Shown in pieces: positions 9,190 to 17,112 of a stretch of 64,000 nucleotides of DNA (within the stretch, counting starts at the first letter, position 1; every line of letters starts with the position of its first letter). Under the pieces are notes generated by a model that saw nothing but the letters and a program-made list of their open reading frames with translations, was not told the origin of the DNA and searched no databases. This DNA comes from Acholeplasmataceae bacterium UBA5769 (GTDB lineage: Bacteria > Bacillota_I > Bacilli_A > Acholeplasmatales > Acholeplasmataceae): assembly GCA_002418725.1 (NCBI GenBank), contig DIER01000043.1:62001-126000 (forward strand), given 5' to 3'. The position numbers and the translations under genes are program-made.

Positions 9190-9231
9190 GTCTTATGATG
9201 AGATAAGACAGCATGTCCTGAAATTTCAGGA
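9190..9231 (+). promoter_or_regulatory. Two adjacent hairpins before the MgtC-family gene
   Basis: gtcttat/ataagac (7 bp, 6-nt loop) at 9190-9209 is followed by the perfect 16-bp palindrome tcctgaaatttcagga at 9216-9231. The right half of the palindrome runs into the aggaggg SD of the next gene. Either an operator or a structure that affects ribosome access. Confidence 0.5.
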
Positions 9232-9245
9232 GGAGGGAGAATTAT

Positions 9246-9767
9246 ATGTATTTTTACGATTTAGATTTATCCTTGTTGGATATCTTATTTAAAGTTATCG
9301 TGCCACTGGTTATTGCCTTCATTGTAGGTGCCTTCGTGGGATTGGAAAGACAAAATGTCGGGAAAGCGGCAGGGCTTTCTTCACATATTTTGGTTGCCAT
9401 GGCAAGTGCGGGAATCGCCATCATGCAACGGTTGATGTTTGAACACCAAATATTTTTAGCTTCCACGGGTGTCAATATTGATCCTGAGGGACAACGTGTC
9501 ATCGCACAGGTTGTCACAGGGATAGGTTTTATTGGTGCAGGTGTTATTTTAAAAGACCAACAACAAGTCATTAAAGGGATTACCACAGCAGCAACCATTT
9601 GGTTTACGGCCATGACAGGACTTATCTTAGGTAGTGGCTATTTAGTCATAGGCTCTATCTTAGGCATTTTCATTATCATCTTTATTTTAGCGCGTGATTT
9701 CAAAAGAGGCTTTAACCCACTCGTACCTTATGAAAAACGTAAACGATCCAAATCCATCGAGGAATAA
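9246..9767 (+). CDS. MgtC/SapB family membrane protein
   Basis: 173 residues with four to five TM segments. The conserved MgtC/SapB N-terminal signature is visible: VGAFVGLERQNVGKAAGLSSHILVAM by pattern (GLERE..GLRTH-like), then GIGFIGAGVILKD and GITTAATIW, which are the family's other landmarks. The last 20 residues are a basic cytoplasmic tail. MgtC-like proteins affect magnesium homeostasis or ATP synthase activity; family members in Gram-positives are mostly uncharacterised. The strong SD aggaggg overlaps an upstream palindrome. mnmE starts 2 bases after the stop, so the two are cotranscribed. Confidence 0.85.
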   Translation: MYFYDLDLSLLDILFKVIVPLVIAFIVGAFVGLERQNVGKAAGLSSHILVAMASAGIAIMQRLMFEHQIFLASTGVNIDPEGQRVIAQVVTGIGFIGAGVILKDQQQVIKGITTAATIWFTAMTGLILGSGYLVIGSILGIFIIIFILARDFKRGFNPLVPYEKRKRSKSIEE

Positions 9768-9769
9768 AC

Positions 9770-11116
9770 ATGAACTTTGAAACGATTGCTGCCATCTCAA
9801 CTGCGTTTGGAACTGCAGGTATATCTGTCATTCGCGTGAGTGGAGAAAAGGCTATTTCGGAAGTTAATAAAATATTCAAAGGGAAAGATTTAACGAAAGT
9901 AAAATCCCACACACTTCACTATGGACACATCATCAACGAAGATGGATCTTTGTTAGATGAAGTGATGGTTGCAGTGATGCGAAAACCCAAGACATTTACC
10001 GCTGAAGACACGGTTGAAGTGTCCACACACGGGGGTATTTTAATCACGCAAAAAGTACTTGAACGCATACTATCGCAAGATGTTCGTTTAGCAGAACCAG
10101 GTGAGTTTAGTGAACGTGCCTATTTAAATGGAAGAATAGATCTCGTGCAAGCGGAATCGATTATGGATTTGATTCACGCAAAAAGTGAACAAGCCATGAA
10201 GATTGCGACGCTTGGGATTCATAAAGAAACGTCGAATTTAATTCGTTCGCTTCGCTCCAAACTGCTGACCATCATTGCTCAAATTGAAGTAAACATTGAT
10301 TACCCCGAATACGATGATGCCATCGTGATGAGTAAAGAAATCATTGGCCCTCGCACAGAAGCGTTGATTCTTGAAATTGATCATATCCTCGATGAATCCT
10401 ATAAAAATCAACTGATCAGAGACGGTGTAAAAACCGTGATTATTGGTAAACCTAATGTCGGAAAATCAAGCTTACTGAACGCGCTTTTAAATGAAGAAAA
10501 AGCGATTGTGACAGATATCGAAGGAACGACGAGAGACACGATTGAAGCATACATTAATATCGGTGGTATGATGTTAAAGTTAATTGATACCGCTGGGATA
10601 AGAGACACCGTTGATATCGTTGAAAAGATTGGCGTTGATCGCTCCATGAAGGCACTTTCTGATGCAGAACTCGTTCTACTCGTTTTAGATCAAAGTAAAG
10701 CTTTAACGAAAGAAGATAAAGAACTTCTTGAGCTCACCAAAGATCATAGACGTATCCTTATTGCCAATAAAGCGGATCTTCCCAAAGCTTTATCCATGGA
10801 AGAAGTCATCACGGTTTCAACGTTGACTAAATACGGATTAAAGGATTTAGAAAAAGCGATTCTAAAGAAACTTGAACTCGAAGACCTTAAGTCAAGAGAT
10901 CTCAATTATCTTTCAAACATGAGACATATTACCAAGGTTAAAGAAGCAAGAACTTCGCTTCAAAATGTCATGGATTCCATTGCCTTAGATATGCCTGTTG
11001 ATGTTTATGCCATCGATTTAACACAAGCGTGGCGCGCACTCGGAGAAATCCTTGGAGAAAACTATGCGGATGATCTCCTTGATGAGCTTTTCTCTAAGTT
11101 CTGTTTAGGTAAATAA
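9770..11116 (+). CDS. mnmE: tRNA modification GTPase MnmE
   Basis: 448 residues, normal family length. N-terminal formyl-THF-binding domain (about 1-115, AAISTAFGTAGISVIRVSGE), helical domain, inserted G domain with GKPNVGKSS (G1), GTTRDT (G2), DTAGIRDT (G3) and NKAD (G4), and the invariant C-terminal FCLGK. With MnmG it installs the cmnm5 group on U34 of tRNAs. It is translated from a gagga SD inside the end of the mgtC-like gene. Confidence 0.97.
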   Translation: MNFETIAAISTAFGTAGISVIRVSGEKAISEVNKIFKGKDLTKVKSHTLHYGHIINEDGSLLDEVMVAVMRKPKTFTAEDTVEVSTHGGILITQKVLERILSQDVRLAEPGEFSERAYLNGRIDLVQAESIMDLIHAKSEQAMKIATLGIHKETSNLIRSLRSKLLTIIAQIEVNIDYPEYDDAIVMSKEIIGPRTEALILEIDHILDESYKNQLIRDGVKTVIIGKPNVGKSSLLNALLNEEKAIVTDIEGTTRDTIEAYINIGGMMLKLIDTAGIRDTVDIVEKIGVDRSMKALSDAELVLLVLDQSKALTKEDKELLELTKDHRRILIANKADLPKALSMEEVITVSTLTKYGLKDLEKAILKKLELEDLKSRDLNYLSNMRHITKVKEARTSLQNVMDSIALDMPVDVYAIDLTQAWRALGEILGENYADDLLDELFSKFCLGK

Positions 11117-11152
11117 ATCCAAAAAATGTGATGAATGATTAAAACCTTATTA

Positions 11153-11161
11153 TGTTATAAT
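11153..11161 (+). promoter_or_regulatory. Extended -10 promoter for dnaX
   Basis: TGtTATAAT lies 27 bases upstream of dnaX in the 71-base gap after mnmE. No convincing -35 box is seen. Confidence 0.55.
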
Positions 11162-11187
11162 AATGTAGAAGAAAGAGAGGGTATTTT

Positions 11188-12840
11188 ATGGCCTATGTCG
11201 CATTGTATCGCGCCTATCGTCCCAAAGCATTTAGCGAAGTATCTGGACAAAAGGTTATCATCAAAACACTTCAAAATGCATTGTTACATGACAAGATTGC
11301 CCATGCCTATCTTTTTTCAGGACCTAGAGGTACTGGTAAAACCAGTATTGCTAAAATATTCGCAAAAGCTGTAAACTGTACACACCAGCCCAACAACGAA
11401 CCGTGCAACGAATGTGATGTCTGTCGCGGTATCGATAACGGATCGATTCCTGATGTCATCGAAATCGATGCTGCATCCAACAATGGTGTGGATGAAATCA
11501 GAGATTTAAGAGATAAAGTCAAATACATGCCATCAGTTGGACGTTATAAAGTCTATATTATCGATGAAGTCCATATGTTAACCCCTGGGGCATTCAATGC
11601 GCTCCTTAAGACATTAGAAGAACCACCGAAACACGTGATCTTCATTTTAGCAACCACTGAAGTCCATAAAATACCAGCAACCATTTTATCGCGTTGCCAA
11701 CGCTTTGACTTTAAGAACATTGAAACCTCAGATATTGTGATAAAACTGAAACAGATTGCAGATGCAGAAAAAATTAACATTACACCAGATGCGATTTATG
11801 CGGTTGCAGAAAACGCAGAAGGCGGTTTAAGAGACGCCATCTCGCTTTTAGATCAAGCCATCTCATTTGCAGGTGACACCATTACAGAAGATGATGTCCA
11901 TCAGGTTTCAGGCAGTGTGGCGAAGAAGTCATTAATTAAAATGTTGCTTGCCATTTCAAATAAAGAAATCCCACAAGCCATGGGTGTTCTAAAAGACCTT
12001 CTTGCAGAGGGCAAAGAAATCACCCGTATTGTCAATGACTTAATCTTAGCACTTCGTGATATTCTCATTGAGAAGACAACAAAGATCGAACACGCTAAAT
12101 ATACTGAGCTTATCTCTGTTTTCTCAACAGATAAAGTTTACTTCTATCTAGAAATTTTAAACCAGTTACAACAAGATATGAAAACCACCCACCAAAAGCG
12201 TGCCTACGTTGAACTAGCACTTATCAAAATGATGGAGCACCAACAGCTCAAAGTCATCGATTATGAAGGTGTGATTCAAGGTTTAAAAAACGACATGCAA
12301 GAATTAAAAGAGCAAATAAGAACACAACCCAAAGCACAAATGATTCAGGCAAAACAAGCTAAACCATTGGTCACCATCAAACAGGTTGAACATGTACTCA
12401 ATAATGCAGACAAAGATAAAAAGGCATTACTACAATCTGGTTGGGCACATTTAAAAGACTATCCGAAACCTCATTTAAAAATGGTTGCTTATCTTTTATC
12501 TCAAGCTGACCTAGAGGCTGTATCTGACACGATGCTTTTGGTCTACGATGATTTGAATCTATGCAAACGTATACTTGATGCAGAGACGAAAAAATTAGCG
12601 CTTGAAGTGTTTAACAATAAGACACATCTCGTGGATGATGTTATTGCCATCTTAAAGACAGATTGGCTTGTGATTAAAGAAGTTTACCTTGATCTTTGGA
12701 AAAAAGGTCAGAAAAAACCGAAATTACCACCACATGACTTAAAACTATACCAAGAGGATGAAGAGGAGGTTTCAAAAGAACCTGAAATCATCAGCTTAGC
12801 AAAAGAATACTTTGGCGACAAAGTATACATAAAGGAGTAA
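11188..12840 (+). CDS. dnaX: DNA polymerase III subunit gamma/tau
   Basis: 550 residues. AAA+ clamp-loader domain with GPRGTGKTS (Walker A), the four-Cys zinc module (C..CNECDVC), IIDEVHML (Walker B) and LSRCQRFDF sensor region, then a helical collar and a C-terminal tau-like region of about 190 residues. It loads the beta clamp and bridges polymerase to helicase. SD gagaggg upstream of ATG. I see no A-rich slippery site that would make a separate gamma form. First gene of dnaX-ebfC-recR, the usual Bacilli order. Confidence 0.96.
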   Translation: MAYVALYRAYRPKAFSEVSGQKVIIKTLQNALLHDKIAHAYLFSGPRGTGKTSIAKIFAKAVNCTHQPNNEPCNECDVCRGIDNGSIPDVIEIDAASNNGVDEIRDLRDKVKYMPSVGRYKVYIIDEVHMLTPGAFNALLKTLEEPPKHVIFILATTEVHKIPATILSRCQRFDFKNIETSDIVIKLKQIADAEKINITPDAIYAVAENAEGGLRDAISLLDQAISFAGDTITEDDVHQVSGSVAKKSLIKMLLAISNKEIPQAMGVLKDLLAEGKEITRIVNDLILALRDILIEKTTKIEHAKYTELISVFSTDKVYFYLEILNQLQQDMKTTHQKRAYVELALIKMMEHQQLKVIDYEGVIQGLKNDMQELKEQIRTQPKAQMIQAKQAKPLVTIKQVEHVLNNADKDKKALLQSGWAHLKDYPKPHLKMVAYLLSQADLEAVSDTMLLVYDDLNLCKRILDAETKKLALEVFNNKTHLVDDVIAILKTDWLVIKEVYLDLWKKGQKKPKLPPHDLKLYQEDEEEVSKEPEIISLAKEYFGDKVYIKE

Positions 12841-12844
12841 GACT

Positions 12845-13135
12845 ATGAACCCAAACATGTTGAACAAATTAAAGAAAATACAAAAACAAATGATGGAAGC
12901 ACAAGAAGCGCTCGAAAGAAAAGAATTTTTTGGAAAAGCTTCGGGTGTGATCGTCATCATGCAAGGTACACGCCAAGTGATTGACGTACAAATTAATCCA
13001 GAATTACTTGAAGAAGTTGAACTCCTTCAAGATGCTATATTGCTCGCAACCAATGATGCCCTAAAACAAATTGAAAAAGAACAAGAAGAAACCATGGGAC
13101 AATTCGCTGGTGGCATGGGTGGGTTTGGATTTTAA
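12845..13135 (+). CDS. YbaB/EbfC family nucleoid-associated protein
   Basis: 96 residues, matching the family in size and pattern: NKLKKIQKQMMEAQE at the start, a central FFGKASGVIVIMQGTRQVIDVQI strand region and a Gly/Met-rich tail (GGMGGFGF). Forms a dimer that binds DNA. Placed between dnaX and recR as in most Firmicutes; aaaggag SD just after dnaX; its stop overlaps the recR start by one base (taATG). Confidence 0.93.
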   Translation: MNPNMLNKLKKIQKQMMEAQEALERKEFFGKASGVIVIMQGTRQVIDVQINPELLEEVELLQDAILLATNDALKQIEKEQEETMGQFAGGMGGFGF

Positions 13136-13725
13136 TGTATCCCTCCATCTTGCAGAAAATCATTGATGATTTTCGTAAACTTCCCGGTATTGGAGATAAA
13201 ACAGCAGAAAGGCTTGCACTTCATGTGATCACCCAGTGGGATAACGATGATTTAATTCAGTTTTCAGACCATCTTAAAAGATTAAAAACTGAAATCACGT
13301 ATTGCCCTATCTGTCATATGATCACCGATCAACCGATCTGTCATATATGCAAAGATCAAACCAGAGATCATGAAACACTTATGGTTGTTTCAGATGCAAA
13401 AGACGTGTTTCAAATTGAAAAAATGAAAACCTACCACGGTATTTATCACGTATTAGGTGGCGTTATCGATTTTTCACGAGGTATCACGGATAAAGACTTA
13501 CACGTGGATACACTCGCAAAACGTATACCTTCCATCAAAGAAATGATTGTAGCAACCAATTCTACCGTTGAAGGTGAGATGACAGCCAAGTATTTAAAAG
13601 CACTTTTCCATGAAGAAAAAGTAGTGATGACCAGACTCGCTTATGGGTTACCTGTTGGCACCGACTTAAAGTATGCTGATGAACTGACCTTAAGCAAAGC
13701 TGTCGAAAATAGACAGAAGTATTAG
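13135..13725 (+). CDS. recR: Recombination mediator RecR
   Basis: 196 residues: N-terminal helix-hairpin-helix (KLPGIGDKTAERLA-like), C4 zinc finger (CPICHMITDQPICHIC), TOPRIM domain (MVVSDAKDVFQIEK) and the GLPVGTDLKYADE Walker-like C-terminus. Works with RecO in loading RecA at gaps. Starts within the ebfC stop codon, so translation is coupled. Confidence 0.95.
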   Translation: MYPSILQKIIDDFRKLPGIGDKTAERLALHVITQWDNDDLIQFSDHLKRLKTEITYCPICHMITDQPICHICKDQTRDHETLMVVSDAKDVFQIEKMKTYHGIYHVLGGVIDFSRGITDKDLHVDTLAKRIPSIKEMIVATNSTVEGEMTAKYLKALFHEEKVVMTRLAYGLPVGTDLKYADELTLSKAVENRQKY

Positions 13726-13738
13726 GAGGAATCCGAAA

Positions 13739-14011
13739 ATGTTAGAGACAATTAAAGGATTTTTTGAACTCATTTATGGTAATTTTAACGATTGGTTGAC
13801 AGGATTACTTGATATCGACAACAGGCTTCTTGGCTTATACAATGAGTTTGTTTCACCACTGCCTGAGTTGATTAAACTCGTAGGCATCGTTTTTGTTGGC
13901 TTTATCTTGGTTTTTGGTACGATTGGCTTTGTCAAAAAGATGCTCAAACTCTTTATCGTCCTTGCCGTTATCTTAGCCATCGTTTTCTTCATTACACGAT
14001 TAAATCAGTAA
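13739..14011 (+). CDS. Small membrane protein of unknown function
   Basis: 90 residues, not recognised. An amphipathic N-terminal half (LETIKGFFELIYGNFNDWL) is followed by two closely spaced hydrophobic segments (about 45-64, LVGIVFVGFILVFGTIGF, and 69-86, LFIVLAVILAIVFFI) joined by a short basic turn, so it is a hairpin membrane protein. Strong SD aggagga 13 bases after recR makes it the last gene of the dnaX operon. Confidence 0.7.
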   Translation: MLETIKGFFELIYGNFNDWLTGLLDIDNRLLGLYNEFVSPLPELIKLVGIVFVGFILVFGTIGFVKKMLKLFIVLAVILAIVFFITRLNQ

Positions 14012-14014
14012 CAC

Positions 14015-14043
14015 TTGCAAAAATAAAACGATTAGTATACAAT
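14015..14043 (+). promoter_or_regulatory. Sigma-A promoter of rpoE
   Basis: TTGCAA, 17-base spacer, TACAAT, 23 bases before the rpoE start codon. Confidence 0.75.
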
Positions 14044-14066
14044 AGATACGGTTTTAGGAGGCACAC

Positions 14067-14612
14067 ATGAGCGATAAATTAAAAACACTGGCAATGCTTG
14101 ATGTTGCAGAGGTTTTACTGAAGGAATCAGGGAAACCACTTGCAATTCAAGACATCATGAAAAGCGTTGCTGAAGCAAAAGAAATCCCTTTTGATGATAT
14201 CGATAGGTTAACACAACTTTATATGGATATTACACAAAGCGCAAAGTTCGTCTATTGCGGTGATGATCAATGGGATTTAAAAGAAAGAAATCTTGAATTG
14301 TGGGATAAAGACGGTTATGCCTTTGTTCACGCAGAAGATATCGAAGAAGATACAGAAGAAGATCTAGACTTTACAGAATTCGTTCTTGAAGAAGAAGAGG
14401 CGGAAGTTGAAGCTGAAGAAGATGAAGATGAAGAGGAAGAAGATCTTGATGAAGAAATCAAGGAAGAAAAAGCATACATTGATGTTGAGTTACCTGTTAA
14501 GTCAACTGATGATGAAGACCTTGATGAACCAGAAATCGAATTTGATGATGATTACGATGAAGATGAATACAACGACATCATGGACGATTTCGAAGATATG
14601 TACGACGAGTAA
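14067..14612 (+). CDS. rpoE: RNA polymerase delta subunit
   Basis: 181 residues. N-terminal HARE-HTH domain (about 1-90, including DVAEVLLKESGKPLAIQDIM and YCGDDQWDLKER), then a strongly acidic Asp/Glu tail of about 80 residues, the normal build of the Gram-positive delta subunit. It speeds RNAP recycling and sharpens initiation by competing with nucleic acid. It is followed by its own terminator, then a short gene and pyrG, as in Bacilli. Confidence 0.95.
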   Translation: MSDKLKTLAMLDVAEVLLKESGKPLAIQDIMKSVAEAKEIPFDDIDRLTQLYMDITQSAKFVYCGDDQWDLKERNLELWDKDGYAFVHAEDIEEDTEEDLDFTEFVLEEEEAEVEAEEDEDEEEEDLDEEIKEEKAYIDVELPVKSTDDEDLDEPEIEFDDDYDEDEYNDIMDDFEDMYDE

Positions 14613-14625
14613 GGTTTTTAAGATG

Positions 14626-14652
14626 GGGTATACACCATGTATACCCTTTTTT
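14626..14652 (+). terminator. Intrinsic terminator of rpoE
   Basis: Perfect 8-bp stem gggtatac/gtataccc, 5-nt loop, then six T's. Confidence 0.88.
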
Positions 14653-14675
14653 CTCCGCAGAAAGGAAATGAGAAT

Positions 14676-15287
14676 ATGCCCTCTTGGCAAGAATGGCTTG
14701 GCTATGTAGCCTCATTGATTGTTTTAGTTTCACTACTCATGAGTTCTGTGAAACGTTTACGTTGGATCAATTTGATTGGTTCACTTGTTTTTGCAGTGTA
14801 TGGATTTTTGATCAGCGCACTCCCTGTCGCGTTGATGAATTTAGGCATTGTGATGATTAATGCGTACTATTTGTATCAAATGTATACCATCAAAGACTAT
14901 TTTAAACTGATGACAGTTTCAGATTTAGCTTATTTTAATCTATTCATTCACACGCATGAGAAAGATATGAAAGCATTCATGGCTTTTGATGAAGCATTGG
15001 ATAATCCTCAGCTCATCAAAGTCTTTATGCTAAGAAATACCGTACCAGCAGGTGTTTTGGTGGGCAAAAGAAGTGAACAGACACTTGAAATCCTTGTAGA
15101 TTATGTCACACCAACATACCGGGATTTTAAAATGGGGCACTTCTTATATGAAGACCAAGTCTCATTCTTCAAAGAACAAGGTATTACCAAACTGGTGACT
15201 AAACCCGGAAGTGAAAAACATCAAATGTATTTAAAACGTATGGGCTTTAAGCCAACAGACAATCATTTATTTGTGAAGAATCTCTAA
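14676..15287 (+). CDS. YgjV-like membrane domain fused to a GNAT-like domain
   Basis: 203 residues. The N-terminal ~75 residues contain three TM helices of the YgjV/SemiSWEET-like type (GYVASLIVLVSLLMSSVKRL, WINLIGSLVFAVYGFLI, VALMNLGIVMINAYYLYQM). The rest resembles an N-acetyltransferase: VDYVTPTYRDFKMGHFLY followed by an ITKLVTKPGSEKHQMYLKRMGF segment, like motifs A and B of GNAT proteins. Substrate unknown. The first in-frame ATG lies in the rpoE terminator, so I use the ATG with gaaagga upstream. No promoter of its own is clear, so it may be read through the terminator. Confidence 0.7.
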   Translation: MPSWQEWLGYVASLIVLVSLLMSSVKRLRWINLIGSLVFAVYGFLISALPVALMNLGIVMINAYYLYQMYTIKDYFKLMTVSDLAYFNLFIHTHEKDMKAFMAFDEALDNPQLIKVFMLRNTVPAGVLVGKRSEQTLEILVDYVTPTYRDFKMGHFLYEDQVSFFKEQGITKLVTKPGSEKHQMYLKRMGFKPTDNHLFVKNL

Positions 15288-15316
15288 CAATTGTTAACAA
15301 ATCTATAAAATATAGA

Positions 15317-15344
15317 TTGCCTTTATCACTTCTTTTGATATAAT
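15317..15344 (+). promoter_or_regulatory. pyrG promoter
   Basis: TTGCCT, 16-base spacer, extended -10 TGaTATAAT. The predicted start, 7 bases past the -10, falls exactly on GGGC (15351), the initiation sequence used for CTP-sensitive G addition in pyrG of other Gram-positives. An aatctata/tatagatt inverted repeat (15300-15318) ends at the -35. Confidence 0.82.
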
Positions 15345-15350
15345 AGATAA

Positions 15351-15392
15351 GGGCACACCATAAAGTCTCCTAAAACATTAGGAGATTTTTTT
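15351..15392 (+). promoter_or_regulatory. pyrG leader attenuator (reiterative-transcription type)
   Basis: The leader starts GGGC and holds a perfect 8-bp hairpin tctcctaa/ttaggaga with a 4-nt loop and seven T's (15366-15392). In Bacillus subtilis pyrG, low CTP stalls RNAP after GGG; extra G's are added and pair with the C/U-rich left arm of the terminator. Here the left arm contains CUCCU, which such poly-G could cover. Known mechanism, inferred use here. Confidence 0.8.
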
Positions 15393-15416
15393 ATTTAAAA
15401 ATCAAAGGAGGATATG

Positions 15417-17024
15417 ATGGCAAAATACATCTTTGTGACCGGAGGGGTTGTCTCAAGTTTAGGAAAAGGGATAACAGCTTCAGCAATCGGTCAGCTTCTC
15501 AAAAGTAGAGGACTTAAGGTCTTCATGCAGAAATTTGACCCTTACATCAACGTTGATCCAGGAACGATGAGCCCATATCAGCACGGTGAAGTTTTTGTGA
15601 CCGAAGACGGTGCTGAAACAGATTTAGATTTAGGACATTATGAACGCTTTATTGATGAAAATTTAAACCGTCACTCAAGTATTACGACAGGAAAAATCTA
15701 TCAAACCGTGCTAAAAAGAGAACGTCGCGGTGATTATTTAGGTGCGACTGTTCAAGTGATTCCACATATCACAGATCAAATCAAGAAAAAATTGATCGAT
15801 GTTGCAAAACATACACAACCCGATGTGGTGATTACAGAAATCGGTGGGACAGTTGGGGATATTGAATCCTTACCTTTCTTAGAAGCGATTAGACAAGCTA
15901 GAAGAGATTTTGGGTATAACAATACCCTTTATATCCATAACACACTTGTACCCTATTTAAAGGCAGCAAATGAAATCAAGACGAAACCAACACAGCATTC
16001 AGTCAAAGAACTGATGAGTTTAGGGATTCATCCAGATATCATCATGTTAAGATCTGAAATGCCTATGACCCAAGAACAAAAAGAAAAGATTGCGTTATTT
16101 TGCGACGTAGCAAAAGATGCTGTTTTCGAATCTATTGATGTGGAAGTGCTCTATGAAGTCATCGTTAACCTCTATAAACAAAACGTCGATGATTGGATTT
16201 TAAAGCATTTTGGTTATGAGTTACCCAAAGCTAACGTTAAACCTTGGGAAGACTTAATTTATCGGATTAAGCACCTTGAGGGCGAAGTGAACATCGCACT
16301 TGTAGGAAAATATGTTCAACTTCATGATGCTTACTTATCCGTTTCTGAATCGTTAAAACATGCAGGCTATCACCATAAACAAAAAATCAACATCAAATGG
16401 GTGGATGCTGAAGAAGTTGATGAACATAATATTGAAGACATGGTGGGTGATTGCCAAGGTATTTTAGTTCCAGGTGGTTTTGGTGCACGTGCAACGACAG
16501 GAAAACTTGCCGCGATCACGTATGCAAGAACACATAACATCCCCTTTTTAGGACTTTGTTATGGCATGCAACTATCGGTCATCGAATATGCACAAAACGT
16601 GCTTAACTTGGATGGCGCAAACTCCACTGAAATCGATCCCAATACACCGCATCCAGTCATCTCACTTCAGCGTGGTAGATTAACAGATGAAGATCTCGGA
16701 GGAACACTTCGTTTAGGTCTTTATGATTGTGAAATCAAAAAAGGAACCAAAGCGTATCAAGCGTACCAATCCACATTGATAAAAGAAAGACATCGTCATC
16801 GCTTTGAGTTTAATAACGCATACCTAGAACAATTCGAAGAATCCAAAATGATTATCTCTGGATTCAACAGTGAATATCAACTTGTGGAAATGGTTGAACT
16901 TGAAGACCATCCATGGTTTGTTGCTGTTCAGTTCCATCCAGAATTTTTATCGCGTCCGCTCCGTCCGCACCCACTTTTTAGAGACTTTATCGGAGCAACC
17001 GTGAACTACAAAAAATCTTTGTGA
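15417..17024 (+). CDS. pyrG: CTP synthase
   Basis: 535 residues. N-terminal synthetase domain (KYIFVTGGVVSSLGKGI, GTVGDIES, YLGATVQVIPH) and C-terminal class I glutamine amidotransferase domain (FLGLCYGMQ with the catalytic Cys, VQFHPEF His-Glu). It aminates UTP to CTP using glutamine and ATP. Two ATGs are adjacent; the second has proper spacing (5 bases) from aggagg, the first only 2, so I take the second. Expression is probably set by CTP through the leader hairpin. Confidence 0.97.
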   Translation: MAKYIFVTGGVVSSLGKGITASAIGQLLKSRGLKVFMQKFDPYINVDPGTMSPYQHGEVFVTEDGAETDLDLGHYERFIDENLNRHSSITTGKIYQTVLKRERRGDYLGATVQVIPHITDQIKKKLIDVAKHTQPDVVITEIGGTVGDIESLPFLEAIRQARRDFGYNNTLYIHNTLVPYLKAANEIKTKPTQHSVKELMSLGIHPDIIMLRSEMPMTQEQKEKIALFCDVAKDAVFESIDVEVLYEVIVNLYKQNVDDWILKHFGYELPKANVKPWEDLIYRIKHLEGEVNIALVGKYVQLHDAYLSVSESLKHAGYHHKQKINIKWVDAEEVDEHNIEDMVGDCQGILVPGGFGARATTGKLAAITYARTHNIPFLGLCYGMQLSVIEYAQNVLNLDGANSTEIDPNTPHPVISLQRGRLTDEDLGGTLRLGLYDCEIKKGTKAYQAYQSTLIKERHRHRFEFNNAYLEQFEESKMIISGFNSEYQLVEMVELEDHPWFVAVQFHPEFLSRPLRPHPLFRDFIGATVNYKKSL

Positions 17025-17051
17025 TGTGAACGGTTACAAAACCCAATTTCA

Positions 17052-17080
17052 TTGATAATTACACATCTTTGTAATATAAT
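17052..17080 (+). promoter_or_regulatory. Sigma-A promoter of fba
   Basis: TTGATA, 17-base spacer, perfect TATAAT; start of transcription expected about 26 bases before the start codon. Confidence 0.85.
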
Positions 17081-17112
17081 AGAGTGTGACAAATTCCAAG
17101 GAGGAAATGAAT

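Noticed and set aside
11135..11374. Overlapping ORF at the dnaX start
   Set aside because: Out of frame with the unambiguous DnaX start; no SD and no recognisable protein.
11188..12840. Programmed frameshift in dnaX making gamma
   Set aside because: No A-rich slippery run with a following stem is visible.
13135..13725. Ser instead of Glu in the RecR TOPRIM motif as a defect
   Set aside because: That position also varies in other Firmicutes (Bacillus has Gln), so it is not evidence of inactivity.
14386..14709. Lys/Met-rich ORF inside the rpoE tail
   Set aside because: It is a frame-shifted reading of the GAA/GAT repeats that encode the acidic tail.
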